A stretch of 64,000 nucleotides of DNA from an uncultured Clostridium sp. (GCA_900555835.1 USMK01000006.1:8304-72303), one strand, 5' to 3'; shown: positions 17,097 to 26,410, counted from the first letter of the stretch. The notes: generated from the letters alone by a model not told the origin. Numbers and translations: made by a program.

Positions 17097-17238
17097 ACAA
17101 ACACCTCCACAAATATAAGTAATTGTATATCAAAATAATTAATTTTGCAATAGAAATTACAACAAAAATAAAACTTAACATAAAGAAGGATTTTGACGCT
17201 ATCTGTCGAATAATATAACATATAGAAAGGTAGAAAAT

Positions 17239-19020
17239 ATGACACGATATAGTGATGATTTGATAGAAGAAGTAAGAAGTAGAAACGATATAGTTGAGGT
17301 AATATCACAATACGTAGTGTTAAAAAGAAGTGGTCGAAATTTTTTTGGATTGTGTCCATTCCATAAAGAGAAATCACCTTCTTTTTCTGTTTCTCCGGAC
17401 AAGCAAATATTCCATTGCTTTGGATGTGGAGCAGGAGGAAATGTTATTCATTTTGTAAGTAAAATTGAAAACACAAATTTTGTAGAAACCTTGCAATTAC
17501 TTGCAGATAGAGCAAAAATAACACTACCTAAACTAGATAGTTCAGAAGATAATAAAACATTAGAATTAAAAAGCAGATTATATAAAATAAATGAACTTAC
17601 AGCATTGTTTTACCATCAAAATTTATATGGACCCAATGCTAAACCTGCTCAGGAGTATGTAAAAAAGAGAAAACTTGACAATAAAACACTAAAAAAATTT
17701 TTGATAGGATATGCCTGCAATTATAACGAATTATATAAATATCTAAGTAGTCAAGGCTTTAAGGATGAAGAACTAATTGAGTCTAATCTTGTATGTAAAA
17801 ATCAAAATGGGCAGATGGTGGATAGATTCAGAAAAAGACTGATGTTTCCAATACAAGACATAAAAAACAGAACAATAGCCTTTGGGGGAAGGGTTTTGGA
17901 CGATTCTAAACCTAAATACATAAATTCACCAGAAGGTTTAGTGTATAGTAAAGGACGAAATTTATATGGACTAAATGTAGCAAAAAATAGCGAAAAAAAG
18001 GAAATAGTAATAGTAGAAGGCTATATGGACGCTGTTTCGCTACATCAAAGGGGAATAGATAATGCCGTAGCATCACTTGGAACTGCTCTAACAGAGGCAC
18101 AAGGAAGGCTTCTTTCAAGATATGGTGAAAAAATTATAATTGGCTATGATGCAGATGGAGCAGGACAAACCGCAACCATAAGGGGAATGGAAATTTTAAG
18201 CAATATGGGATGTGACATAAGAATTCTGCAAATGGAAGGTGCAAAAGACCCAGACGAATATGTAGTTAAATATGGTAGTGGAAGATTTAGTATGTTACTA
18301 GATCAAGCTATTTCACTTGTAGAATTTAAAATTAAAATATTAAAAAAGGATTTAAATATTGAAAATACAAATGACAAAATAAAATTTCTAACAGAAACAG
18401 CAAAAATTTTGTCGAAAGTTAATAGTAAAATAGAACAAGAAGTATATATTGACAAAATATCAGAAGAATACGATATTTCAAGAGAGGCAATATATGCACA
18501 AATACAAAAACTTGAATATGCAAATTCAAAAGGCTCTAAAACATTAGAAACTATAAGACCAATAAAACCAAAAGAAATAGAAGTTCAAGATACAGCTTCT
18601 ATAAGAAGGGAAAAAATACTTATTTGGTTATTGATAAATAGCCCAGAGCAAACTTATAATGCTGTAAGCAATAAAATATTTGTAGAAGACATAAAAAATG
18701 AACAAAATAGAAAAATCGTATCAAAATTGTATGAAGAATATAAATCTGGAAATAGTAATATCAATAGTATATTAGATAGTTTAGATCAAGAAGATGTAAG
18801 CTATATAACAGGAATTATGGCTGAAAATTTAGAAATTACGGACATAAACAAGGGTATATCTGACATATTATTAACATATGAAAAAGATAAGCTGATAACA
18901 GAAAAAGAGCAAATTATAAAAAAAATTGATAGTCAGAGTTTAAGCCTAGAAGAAGGTAAAGTGCTAGAAAGTAGATTAAGTCAAATAATAATAGATTTAG
19001 CTAGATTAAAAAGAGGATAA
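17239..19020 (+). CDS. dnaG: DNA primase
   Basis: Synthesises RNA primers for replication. The CHC2 zinc finger is at the N-terminus (CPFHKEKSPSF then HCFGCGAGG). The TOPRIM catalytic core shows IVIVEGYMDAVSLHQ and IIGYDADGAGQ (metal-binding acidic residues). The C-terminal helicase-interacting region is less conserved. The length of 593 is usual. AAAGG precedes the ATG. It is followed after 12 bases by rpoD, the classic macromolecular-synthesis pair. Confidence 0.96.
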   Translation: MTRYSDDLIEEVRSRNDIVEVISQYVVLKRSGRNFFGLCPFHKEKSPSFSVSPDKQIFHCFGCGAGGNVIHFVSKIENTNFVETLQLLADRAKITLPKLDSSEDNKTLELKSRLYKINELTALFYHQNLYGPNAKPAQEYVKKRKLDNKTLKKFLIGYACNYNELYKYLSSQGFKDEELIESNLVCKNQNGQMVDRFRKRLMFPIQDIKNRTIAFGGRVLDDSKPKYINSPEGLVYSKGRNLYGLNVAKNSEKKEIVIVEGYMDAVSLHQRGIDNAVASLGTALTEAQGRLLSRYGEKIIIGYDADGAGQTATIRGMEILSNMGCDIRILQMEGAKDPDEYVVKYGSGRFSMLLDQAISLVEFKIKILKKDLNIENTNDKIKFLTETAKILSKVNSKIEQEVYIDKISEEYDISREAIYAQIQKLEYANSKGSKTLETIRPIKPKEIEVQDTASIRREKILIWLLINSPEQTYNAVSNKIFVEDIKNEQNRKIVSKLYEEYKSGNSNINSILDSLDQEDVSYITGIMAENLEITDINKGISDILLTYEKDKLITEKEQIIKKIDSQSLSLEEGKVLESRLSQIIIDLARLKRG

Positions 19021-19032
19021 TGGAGGGGTATA

Positions 19033-20271
19033 ATGGAAAATAAAGAAAATGAAGAAGTAAAAGAAGTAGCAAAAGTTGAACCAGAAAAAACAAAATCTAA
19101 AAAAGAAGTTTCAAAAGCAAAAAAAGATGTAAAATTACAAAAAATAAAAGAAGAAATAGAAGAAGAAAAAGGTGCAGATGAAGGAAACACAGAAGGATTA
19201 ACAAAAAGTGGAGTAGAAGCAATATTAAATAAAGCAAAAGAAAAGGGACAAATAACATATGGAGAGCTTGCAAACGAATTAGTTGATGCAAATCCAGAGC
19301 AAATAGACAAAGTTTTTGATGCTTTTGAGGAATTAGGAGTAGATGTATTAAAAGACGATTTTATAGAACCAGAAATAGAAGATTTAGAAGAAGTTGAAGA
19401 CATAAAATTAGATGACCCTAATATACTAAGCTACGAAGGACCAAATGCTGACGACCCTGTAAGAGTATATTTAAGAGAAATAGGAAAAATTCCATTATTA
19501 ACATATGAAGAAGAACTAGAATTATCAAAAAGAATTCTAGAAAATGACGAAGAAGCAAAACAAAAACTAGCTGAATCAAATTTAAGATTAGTTGTAAGTA
19601 TTGCTAAAAAATATGTTGGAAGAGGAATGCTATTTCTAGATTTAATTCAAGAGGGAAACATGGGACTAATTAAAGCCGTAGAAAAATTTGATTACACAAA
19701 AGGATTTAAGTTCAGTACTTATGCAACTTGGTGGATAAGACAAGCTATAACAAGAGCTATTGCAGATCAAGCTAGAACTATAAGAATACCGGTTCATATG
19801 GTAGAAACAATTAACAAACTAATTAGAACATCTAGACACTTATTACAACAATTAGGAAGAGAGCCAACGCCAGAAGAAATTGCAAAAGAACTAGAAATGC
19901 CAGTAGAAAAGGTAATAGAAATTCAAAAAATAGCCCAAGACCCTGTATCACTTGAAACTCCAATAGGAGAAGAGGACGACAGCCATTTAGGAGACTTTAT
20001 ACCAGATGACGATTCACCAGCTCCACATGATTCAGCAGCATATACCTTACTAAAAGAGCAATTAGAAGAAGTAATGAATACATTAACACCAAGAGAAGCC
20101 AAAGTATTAAAACTAAGATTTGGACTAGAAGATGGAAAAGCAAGAACACTAGAAGAAGTTGGTAAAGAATTTATGGTAACCAGAGAAAGAATAAGACAAA
20201 TCGAAGCAAAAGCTCTAAGAAAGCTAAGACATCCAAGTAGAAGCAAGAGATTAAGAGACTATATGAACTAA
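19033..20271 (+). CDS. rpoD: RNA polymerase primary sigma factor
   Basis: Housekeeping sigma-70. An acidic/lysine-rich N-terminus leads to region 1.1, then region 1.2 (DDPVRVYLREIGKIPLLT), region 2 (DLIQEGNMGLIKAVEKFDY, FSTYATWWIRQAITRAI), region 3, and region 4 (LTPREAKVLKLRFGLEDG, VTRERIRQIEAKALRKL) with the -35-binding helix-turn-helix. It explains the TTGACA/TATAAT promoters seen across the window. GGAGGGG precedes the ATG. Confidence 0.97.
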   Translation: MENKENEEVKEVAKVEPEKTKSKKEVSKAKKDVKLQKIKEEIEEEKGADEGNTEGLTKSGVEAILNKAKEKGQITYGELANELVDANPEQIDKVFDAFEELGVDVLKDDFIEPEIEDLEEVEDIKLDDPNILSYEGPNADDPVRVYLREIGKIPLLTYEEELELSKRILENDEEAKQKLAESNLRLVVSIAKKYVGRGMLFLDLIQEGNMGLIKAVEKFDYTKGFKFSTYATWWIRQAITRAIADQARTIRIPVHMVETINKLIRTSRHLLQQLGREPTPEEIAKELEMPVEKVIEIQKIAQDPVSLETPIGEEDDSHLGDFIPDDDSPAPHDSAAYTLLKEQLEEVMNTLTPREAKVLKLRFGLEDGKARTLEEVGKEFMVTRERIRQIEAKALRKLRHPSRSKRLRDYMN

Positions 20272-20276
20272 AAAAC

Positions 20277-20305
20277 TTGCATTTTTTACAATATTATGTT
20301 AAAAT
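20277..20305 (+). promoter_or_regulatory. Promoter downstream of rpoD
   Basis: TTGCAT, a 17-base spacer and TAAAAT lie about 100 bases before the small gene at 20406. Confidence 0.6.
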
Positions 20306-20405
20306 GGATATAGATTTGTTTTAAATTGAATAAAAATAATACGAAATGAATATATAAAATATTGTAAAAAAAGTGAGGTGAACTACTTAAAATAAGTAGA
20401 AAATT

Positions 20406-20669
20406 ATGGAAATGGTAGAAAAAAAAGAAGGAATTTTAAAAAGTGTATGGAATGCAATAAAAGCATTAGGAACAGATTACAACACAGAAGAAAAAGAAAT
20501 TGCAAAACAAGTTGAAGAACTAGAAAAAGTTCAAAAACAAATACACGAAGAACAAAAAAAGTACGGAGCAAGTTTAAGAACATCAAAAATGCAACAAACA
20601 AAAGTACAACAAAAAACCGTAACCAGGAACGAAAAAAACAAACAAATGGAAAGAGAAATAGGAGAGTAA
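20406..20669 (+). CDS. Small charged helical hypothetical protein (87 aa)
   Basis: Begins MEMVEKKEGILKSVWNAIKA and continues as a charged, probably coiled-coil helix (EEKEIAKQVEELEKVQKQI). Not recognised. The only good Shine-Dalgarno (GTGAGGTGA, about 20372-20380) is some 27 bases upstream of the ATG, separated by a CTACTT/AAGTAG hairpin that would bring it closer. A second in-frame ATG lies at 20412. A terminator follows directly. Confidence 0.55.
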   Translation: MEMVEKKEGILKSVWNAIKALGTDYNTEEKEIAKQVEELEKVQKQIHEEQKKYGASLRTSKMQQTKVQQKTVTRNEKNKQMEREIGE

Positions 20670-20713
20670 AAAATAAAACTAGAAACATAAATAATGTTTC
20701 TAGCTTTTATTTT
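20670..20713 (+). terminator. Terminator after the 20406 gene
   Basis: The stem CTAGAAACAT / ATGTTTCTAG, extended by AAAATAAAA / TTTTATTTT with one bulge, has a 5-base loop. Confidence 0.85.
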
Positions 20714-20815
20714 GGGGTAATTTTAATTCATGAACAAAACATTTTCCCTAGAAGACAATTATAATAACTTATTTTTTAATAGCGAGTAATAAATATGTGG
20801 GTATAATAAAAGAAT

Positions 20816-21064
20816 TTAGTTAAATAAATGATTAAAAAATTCAAATAGCTTTTTTTCATGAACCTTAAAGAATAATTTAGAATTTTGTCTGGAACAAAAT
20901 ATGTAACGAACATATCTACCAATATACGGAGAGTTTTGTAAATCATAAATTGCATCATAGATTTTATTAACTATTCTATTTGCATAGTTTGCTGATATAT
21001 TAAAAGAATAGTTAAATATATCTGTAATTGCCGACTTTACGTCATCTGATATTATTATTTGCAT
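20816..21064 (-). CDS. RelE/ParE-family toxin
   Basis: About 82 residues, starting MQIIISDDVKSAITDIFNY, with the ParE/RelE layout: N-terminal strand, helix pair, NRIVNKIYDAIYDLQNSPYIG, then C-terminal strands. GGAAG lies 6 bases before ATG 21064. The start lies inside the 3' end of the upstream antitoxin gene, the usual translational coupling. Such toxins cleave mRNA on the ribosome or poison gyrase; which applies is not decidable here. Confidence 0.7.
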   Translation of the reverse strand: MQIIISDDVKSAITDIFNYSFNISANYANRIVNKIYDAIYDLQNSPYIGRYVRYIFCSRQNSKLFFKVHEKKLFEFFNHLFN

Positions 21065-21242
21065 TTTTTGCTTCCAATTTATCAATATGTTGTCTTAATT
21101 CTTCTAATGTGCAAACTTTACCATTTTTAATATTATCTTCACTTTCTTTAAGTTTGGCAAAGAAAAATAAATCATAAATAATATTATATAAAGTATTTTC
21201 AGACACATTAACTTGATTTAAAGTGTTTTTCATAAAATCCAT
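21042..21242 (-). CDS. Antitoxin partner of the RelE/ParE-type toxin
   Basis: A 66-residue protein starting MDFMKNTLNQVNVSENTLYN and ending with an acidic/helical stretch (TLEELRQHIDKLEAK). AAGGAGG lies 7 bases before ATG 21242, so the longer open frame is not used. It overlaps the toxin start by 23 bases. The antitoxin role is assigned mainly from position and size. Confidence 0.6.
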   Translation of the reverse strand: MDFMKNTLNQVNVSENTLYNIIYDLFFFAKLKESEDNIKNGKVCTLEELRQHIDKLEAKNANNNIR

Positions 21243-21258
21243 ATATAATAACCTCCTT

Positions 21259-21471
21259 TTAATTTGGATTTCTATTTTCAAGCATTTCCTTTATAGTCTC
21301 TTTGGTTAAATGCTTGTTTGTACCGGGAATGATAGTTGTTTCATCTTCTCCATATCGATCAATGTATTCAAACATAAGTTTAAATACCATTTCTGTTGGT
21401 TTTAAACCATCAAAAAAATCTTCTGGAACAGAGTTTACAATATCTATCATTCGTTGCTTTACATCAGCCAT
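21259..21471 (-). CDS. Small hypothetical protein heading the toxin-antitoxin operon
   Basis: A 70-residue acidic protein, MADVKQRMIDIVNSVPEDFF onward. AAAGGAAG precedes the ATG. It lies 16 bases upstream of the antitoxin gene, so the three minus-strand genes form one unit, probably driven by the TATACT box around 21507-21512. It is possibly a third operon component; no family is recognised. Confidence 0.5.
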   Translation of the reverse strand: MADVKQRMIDIVNSVPEDFFDGLKPTEMVFKLMFEYIDRYGEDETTIIPGTNKHLTKETIKEMLENRNPN

Positions 21472-21581
21472 ATTTGAACTTCCTTTCTAAAAACGCTCTA
21501 ACAAAAGTATAGCATAAATTAGCTAAAAATACTATTATTTTTATAGTTTTCAATGTTTTTCAATGTTAATTCAATAAAAAT

Positions 21582-21809
21582 GTGTTCTTATACCAATCAA
21601 TGAGTGGGGATGCCTCAACAGGAACAGCCATATTTACAGCAAAAAACAGCAATATAACAACAACCAATGGAGATTTATTCTATATAACAAACACAACTGC
21701 AACAATAAATTTAAGCAATAACACAATTATAAATACCGACACAACATACAGCAACATAGACTTAAACGGATATACTCTATATGTAAATGGAACTGCGATA
21801 AATAAATAA
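21582..21809 (+). pseudogene. C-terminal remnant of a beta-helix adhesin
   Basis: The frame reads QSMSGDASTGTAIFTAKNSN, then GDLFYITNTTATINLSNNTI and LNGYTLYVNGTAIN. This is the repeat style of right-handed beta-helix/adhesin surface proteins. There is no upstream coding sequence or ribosome binding site and the frame is closed before 21582, so only the last part of a larger gene remains. It is followed by a terminator at 21820-21858. Confidence 0.5.
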
Positions 21810-21819
21810 TTTAATTGAA

Positions 21820-21858
21820 AAAGAAATCAGCGATAAAATTAGCTGGTTTCTTTTTTTA
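21820..21858 (+). terminator. Terminator after the adhesin remnant
   Basis: The stem GAAATCAGC / GCTGGTTTC (one G-T pair) with a 10-base loop is followed by seven T's. The region 21859-21998 holds nothing else I can identify. Confidence 0.75.
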
Positions 21859-21998
21859 TAAGCACTTGTTGGAAGTAATAAATTATGAAGATATAAATGT
21901 AATTCAATCCTCAAAATAATAATTAAATTAAAATCACGAAATTTGCACTAATAAGATTTTAAAACACATACTTTTAATACACAAAACGATAAAAAACG

Positions 21999-22027
21999 TT
22001 GACAATGAATAAAAAACGCGTTAAAAT
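21999..22027 (+). promoter_or_regulatory. Promoter of the AbiE operon
   Basis: TTGACA, a 17-base spacer and TAAAAT. The predicted start near 22034 rules out the GTG at 22041 as a likely start codon. Confidence 0.75.
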
Positions 22028-22076
22028 GTAATAGGAGAGTGTGAAAAAGAACCTTTTCGATACAAAAAACGTGGTG

Positions 22077-22835
22077 ATGAAAATGAGGAGATATGAGAGA
22101 ATATTAACTTTAAAAGTTTTTAATGTTGAGGATGTATATAAACTAACTGGAAATATGAATACCGCTAAGAGTATGATAAGAAATTTATTGCTATTTGGAT
22201 ATATAAAAAGAGTAAAACATAATTTATACGTTGTATGCAATATAGAGTTTAAGAATACTATTCCGGACCAGTATATGATTGCTTCAAAAATAAAGAATGA
22301 TGCTTATATTTCATATCATTCTGCCTTAGAATATTATGGAGTAAAAAATCAAGTGTTTTATGAAGTGTATGTTTCCACTGAAAAAAGATTTACAAATTTT
22401 GAATTTGAAGGAATTTCATATAAATATATAAATAGTAAGTACAATTTTGGAATAGTACAAGACGATAAAGTTAGAATAACGGATAAAGAAAGAACTTTCA
22501 TAGATTGCATAGATAAGACAGAATTAGCAGGAGGAAACGAGGAATTGATAATGTGTCTAGAATTGTTTGGAAAACTAGATGGAAATAAAATATTGGAATA
22601 TTTAGCAAAATACAATTCTAATAAATTATATAATAAAGTAGGATTTTTTCTAGAATTATATAAAGAAAATTATGGAGTAGAACAAAGTGTAATAGAAGAA
22701 TGTAGGAAAGATTCTGAAAATAAAAAGTTATACTTTAATGAAGAAACAAAAAGAATGAAAAGTAAATATATTAAAGAATGGAATTTAGTAGTGCCCAAAA
22801 TATTTACAAATAAGGGAGAGGGGTTATATTGGTAA
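22077..22835 (+). CDS. AbiEi-family antitoxin (type IV toxin-antitoxin)
   Basis: AbiEi antitoxins repress the abiE promoter and counter the AbiEii nucleotidyltransferase. The protein has an N-terminal winged-helix part (FNVEDVYKLTGNMNTAKSMI, LLLFGYIKRVKHNLYVV) and the AbiEi core (YISYHSALEYYGVKNQVFYE, TDKERTFIDCID). The start at ATG 22077 or 22083 is preferred over GTG 22041 because of the promoter position. The stop overlaps the toxin start by 7 bases. Confidence 0.85.
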   Translation: MKMRRYERILTLKVFNVEDVYKLTGNMNTAKSMIRNLLLFGYIKRVKHNLYVVCNIEFKNTIPDQYMIASKIKNDAYISYHSALEYYGVKNQVFYEVYVSTEKRFTNFEFEGISYKYINSKYNFGIVQDDKVRITDKERTFIDCIDKTELAGGNEELIMCLELFGKLDGNKILEYLAKYNSNKLYNKVGFFLELYKENYGVEQSVIEECRKDSENKKLYFNEETKRMKSKYIKEWNLVVPKIFTNKGEGLYW

Positions 22836-23788
22836 AAAAATATAGAGAATATATAGAAGACATTTCAAAAGAAACCGGATTTATACAATCAACACTTGAA
22901 AAAATAGAAAGATTAATGAGAATTTTAGAATGGCTAAATAATGACGAAAAATTAAATAAATTATTAGCCCTAAAAGGTGGAACTGCAATAAATACTGCAA
23001 TATTTAATTTCCCTAGATTATCAGTTGACATTGATTTGGATTTTACTAAAAATGTATCAAAAAATGAAATGATAAAAGAAAGAGAAAATATACATAATTT
23101 ATTAGTTCAATATTTAAATGCTAATAATTATAAAATAAATGTGGAAAAATCTAAAAATGTGTATGCCTTGGATTCAATTGTGGCAGAGTATGTTGATATA
23201 AAAGGAAACACTGATAATATAAAAATTGAAATAAACTATATGAATAGAGTACATATTTTAGAAACGAAAAAGCTAAAAGTTAGCACAGATGTATTTAAGG
23301 ACAAGGATATAATAATTCATTGCTTAAATCCAATAGAAATATATGCTGCAAAAATATGTGCTTTACTAGATAGAACAACAGCCAGAGATTTGTTTGATGT
23401 ATATACATTAAGTCATTATGATTTATTTGATAAAGAAGAAAAAATGATATTAAGACAATGCTTTCTGCTAGAATATATTGCTATTTGTGGCTATAAAATT
23501 GAAAATATGAAAATTGATAATATTGAAAAATTAAGAAAACAAGATATTAAAACAAAACTGCTACCAACATTAAAAGATAGAAATCCAAAGAAAAGTAATG
23601 TAGAACATATGAAACAAGCGGTGAGAGAATACTTAAAAGATATTTTAATCGTAGATAGTAACACAACACTTTTTTATGATAAATTTCAAAAAGAAATTTA
23701 TCAGCCAGAATTATTATTTGAAGATAAAGAAATTATAGAAAGAATAAAAGAGCATCCAATGATAATGTGGAAATTAAATAGCAAATAA
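22829..23788 (+). CDS. AbiEii-family nucleotidyltransferase toxin
   Basis: Nucleotidyltransferase toxin of the type IV AbiE system; family members transfer nucleotides to targets such as tRNA and abort phage infection. The diagnostic motif LALKGGTAINTAIF is followed by LSVDIDLDF, giving the GG-T ... DIDLD active site. TTG start at 22829 with GGGAGAGGGG upstream, overlapping the antitoxin gene. The length of 319 is typical. Confidence 0.88.
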   Translation: MVKKYREYIEDISKETGFIQSTLEKIERLMRILEWLNNDEKLNKLLALKGGTAINTAIFNFPRLSVDIDLDFTKNVSKNEMIKERENIHNLLVQYLNANNYKINVEKSKNVYALDSIVAEYVDIKGNTDNIKIEINYMNRVHILETKKLKVSTDVFKDKDIIIHCLNPIEIYAAKICALLDRTTARDLFDVYTLSHYDLFDKEEKMILRQCFLLEYIAICGYKIENMKIDNIEKLRKQDIKTKLLPTLKDRNPKKSNVEHMKQAVREYLKDILIVDSNTTLFYDKFQKEIYQPELLFEDKEIIERIKEHPMIMWKLNSK

Positions 23789-23803
23789 AAAAACAAAAAA
23801 CAC

Positions 23804-23833
23804 TTGCTTTTAGTTAACCATATGTGGTAAAAT
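23804..23833 (+). promoter_or_regulatory. Promoter of the CA-repeat leader, copy 2
   Basis: TTGCTT, an 18-base spacer and TAAAAT. The same promoter sequence recurs at 26668-26697 before copy 3. Confidence 0.65.
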
Positions 23834-23874
23834 AATTTCAAGAAAAACCACGAAACAAAGGAGAAAGAGTCGAA

Positions 23875-23994
23875 ATGAACAAAAAAATCGCTGAAAGCCT
23901 TGGCGCTGTACACACACACACACACACTGTTTTACTAAATAAAAAAATAAATGAAATAAATATATCAAGCAAGACATATTGCAGTTTAGGATAA
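23875..23994 (+). CDS. CA-repeat leader peptide, copy 2
   Basis: AAAGGAGA precedes the ATG. The frame reads MNKKIAESLGAVHTHTHTV and, with (AC)9, stays open for 39 codons into the downstream hairpin. DNA from the promoter through the repeat is nearly identical to copy 3. A hairpin (23968-24022) and then the first DGR target gene follow. Confidence 0.5.
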   Translation: MNKKIAESLGAVHTHTHTVLLNKKINEINISSKTYCSLG

Positions 23995-24022
23995 TACCTA
24001 GACCGAATATGTCTTGCTTTGT
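23968..24022 (+). terminator. Terminator/attenuator hairpin after leader copy 2
   Basis: A 13-bp stem, AGCAAGACATATT / AATATGTCTTGCT, followed by TTTGTT. It is the same stem family as copy 3 (26829-26880). Confidence 0.65.
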
Positions 24023-24037
24023 TGCCCGCATACATAG

Positions 24038-24296
24038 GGGACGTTTCCTAATGAGTCATTTTGACTCACTTGGGACACATCTATGAAGGATAATGCAGCA
24101 ATGGTTGGGGTGTGTTAAGATACAGGTAAAAAAGTTTAGTGGTTGTTTGCTTGAAAGTGCAATATAAAACTAAAATGTAAAATTTACATATTGCATTTTA
24201 GACTAGAAAGTTAGAAACTAGCTTTGTATAAAAATTTAAAATTAAACAAGAGGATGTGTCCCCAATGAGTCAAAATGACTCAAAAGGAAACGTCCC
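24038..24296. repeat. Inverted repeat pair with internal TGAGTCA palindromes
   Basis: Bases 24038-24081 and 24253-24296 are 44-base inverted repeats matching at about 40 positions. Each arm holds TGAGTCA-type palindromes flanked by GGGACGTTTCC and GGGACACATC blocks. The style resembles REP-like or MITE ends. The right arm runs into the ribosome binding site region of the 24320 gene. The enclosed 171 bases hold no ORF or recognisable signal. Confidence 0.7.
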
Positions 24297-24319
24297 TTAT
24301 GAAGAAGGAGGATGCTGAC

Positions 24320-26077
24320 GTGAGAGTTGGAAATTGTAGGGGGATTACGCTGGTGGCTTTGATTATTACTATTATTGTGTTGCTGATTTTGGCTGGCGTG
24401 GCTGTGAATAGCTTGCTTGGGAGTAATGGCATTATAAAAAACGCTGAAACTGTTGCTAAAATGTATAATAATGCGACTGATGATGAGCAAAAAAGGCTTG
24501 ATGAAATTAAAAATTATTTGAGTGATTATGGTGCAGAGGATGGATTTGATATTGATGGTTTAGTAAATAAGCCTGTTATAACAGATGGAATGATACCAGT
24601 ATATTATGATGGCGGAGTATGGAAAAAGGCTGATAGCACTAATAAAGATGAAAGCAAAAAGTGGTATAATTATACAAAAAAACAATGGGCAAATATTGCA
24701 ACAGTTGAAAGTAAAAATTTAAGCAAATACCAAAATGCAGAACCAGGAACAGAAATTGCTCAAAGTGAGATTACAACAATGTTCGTGTGGATACCAAGAT
24801 ATAGCTATCAAATTGATTCTGCTGGTAAAAAAATAAATGTAAGTTTCTTGCAAGGAACAAGTAACAGAGAAGCAGATGGAAAGACTACTACAAAAATAGT
24901 ACATCCAGTATTTACAAATGGAAGTAAAAATAATTATGCAGAAGGCGGATGGGACAGAGAATTACCAGGAATATGGATAGCTAAATTTGAGGCAAGTGGA
25001 GTGGAAAATGGAAACTATGTAGGAAACAGAAGTGAAACAAGTAGTAGCCAAACAACTGCTCCAACAGCAAATACGATAGTAACTGTATTGCCAAGTGTAA
25101 CAAGTTGGAGAGATATATCAATAGGAGAAAGCCAATATAGAAGTAGAAAAATGAGTACAGATACAACCAATTATGGTTGGACAAGTGGCGCAGTAGATAC
25201 TCACTTAATAAAAAATGATGAATGGGGAGCTGTAGCATATTTATGTTATAGCCCATATGGAAATGTTCCTATGACAAATAATTGCGGAATATGGAAAGAC
25301 GGTATAGGATATTATAATATGTATACAGGAACAGGACCATATTCAAAAACAAATGAAAGTACAGTGTATGCATATGATGCAAATAACGCATATAATACAG
25401 AAATAGGAGTAAAAGCAAGTACAACGGGAAATGTATATGGAATATATGATATGGCTGGTGGAGCTTGGGAAAGAGTTGCTGGATACTTAGATAATGGAAA
25501 TTATTATTTAGGAGCATATGGAAAAAGCACAACAGATTCAAGTATAAGATATTTCTCAGAAACAGCATCAACAGCTAATACTGCTACATTATTAGATAAC
25601 CAAAAATATTGGTGCAAATACGAAGTTGGTGAAGAAGAGAAAAACAATGCAATAACAGTAGGAAGTACAACATTAACACAATGGGCATTATGGGATAATT
25701 CAAAAAACACAACAGAATATAATGCGGCAAGATTAAGAATGACAGCAGAAACATATAACAAGATGGCATCATGCAGAGGGATTGGAGTAAATGAGGTTGC
25801 AAGTAGTTTCGGATATTATGGAGCATATGTTAATTCAAGTGGAAAAAATGACTGGAACTGGTTTACAGATGCACAACAACCTAATACAAAAACAGTAACA
25901 TATGGAAGAGCTTGGGACAGTGATCTAGTCCTAATCGGTCATTCGTGCGGACCTTTTGTCAAACGTGGTGGCGACGTGGTCAATGGCGCTGATGCTGGTG
26001 TGTTCTATTCGAATATCGCGTACGGCCATTCGAGCGACAGCAACGGTTTCCGTCCTGCGTTGGTGGTCGGCACTTGA
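24320..26077 (+). CDS. DGR target protein 1: prepilin-like anchor with C-terminal lectin-fold variable domain
   Basis: GTG start at 24320 (AAGGAGG 8 bases upstream). The N-terminus NCRGITLVALIITIIVLL is a type IV prepilin-like signal with one membrane helix. The long C-terminal part has the formylglycine-generating-enzyme/C-type-lectin layout (WIPRYSYQID, GIWIAKFEASG, WGAVAYLCYSPYGN, NVYGIYDMAGGAWE) and ends in the variable repeat (FVKRGGDVVNGADAGVFYSN, then GFRPALVVGT). The last 134 bases are VR1 and differ in composition from the rest. It is probably surface-displayed with a diversified binding face. Confidence 0.88.
   Translation: MRVGNCRGITLVALIITIIVLLILAGVAVNSLLGSNGIIKNAETVAKMYNNATDDEQKRLDEIKNYLSDYGAEDGFDIDGLVNKPVITDGMIPVYYDGGVWKKADSTNKDESKKWYNYTKKQWANIATVESKNLSKYQNAEPGTEIAQSEITTMFVWIPRYSYQIDSAGKKINVSFLQGTSNREADGKTTTKIVHPVFTNGSKNNYAEGGWDRELPGIWIAKFEASGVENGNYVGNRSETSSSQTTAPTANTIVTVLPSVTSWRDISIGESQYRSRKMSTDTTNYGWTSGAVDTHLIKNDEWGAVAYLCYSPYGNVPMTNNCGIWKDGIGYYNMYTGTGPYSKTNESTVYAYDANNAYNTEIGVKASTTGNVYGIYDMAGGAWERVAGYLDNGNYYLGAYGKSTTDSSIRYFSETASTANTATLLDNQKYWCKYEVGEEEKNNAITVGSTTLTQWALWDNSKNTTEYNAARLRMTAETYNKMASCRGIGVNEVASSFGYYGAYVNSSGKNDWNWFTDAQQPNTKTVTYGRAWDSDLVLIGHSCGPFVKRGGDVVNGADAGVFYSNIAYGHSSDSNGFRPALVVGT
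25941..26074 (+). repeat. DGR variable repeat VR1
   Basis: These 134 bases align without gaps to the template at 26277-26410. I count 12 differences, and every one falls on an adenine of the template (replaced by G, T or C), the hallmark of adenine-specific mutagenic retrohoming. It ends one base before the stop codon of target gene 1. Confidence 0.93.
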
Positions 26078-26276
26078 TACCCTGAGACCGGCCCCCTTTA
26101 ATTCGGCACAAAGTTGAAAAATATAAAAGCACTAAAATACGGGTATAAAACATAAAATTGTGCCAAAAAACTATTCAATATATTTCCCTATTGTATTGGA
26201 TAGTACGGACTAAAATTTGTGCTGAAATTTAGCTTGAAAAAGCTAAAAATTACCCTCAAAATAGGGTTTAAACTGA

Positions 26277-26410
26277 ATTCGTGCAAACCTTTTGTCAAAC
26301 GTGGTGGCAACGTGAACAATGGCGCTAATGCTGGTGTGTTCTATTCGAATATCACGAACGGCAATTCGAACAACAACAACGGTTTCCGTCCTGCGTTGGT
26401 GGTCGGCACT
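26277..26410 (+). repeat. DGR template repeat TR
   Basis: Non-coding copy of VR1 rich in AAC codons (translated it would read RGGNVNNGANAG ... GNSNNNNGFRP). It is the unmutated template: all 12 mismatches to VR1 are at its adenines. Upstream (26078-26276) there is no gene; small hairpins occur (GGCACAA/TTGTGCC, AGCTT/AAGCT, ACCCT/AGGGT), presumably parts of the template RNA. Confidence 0.93.
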
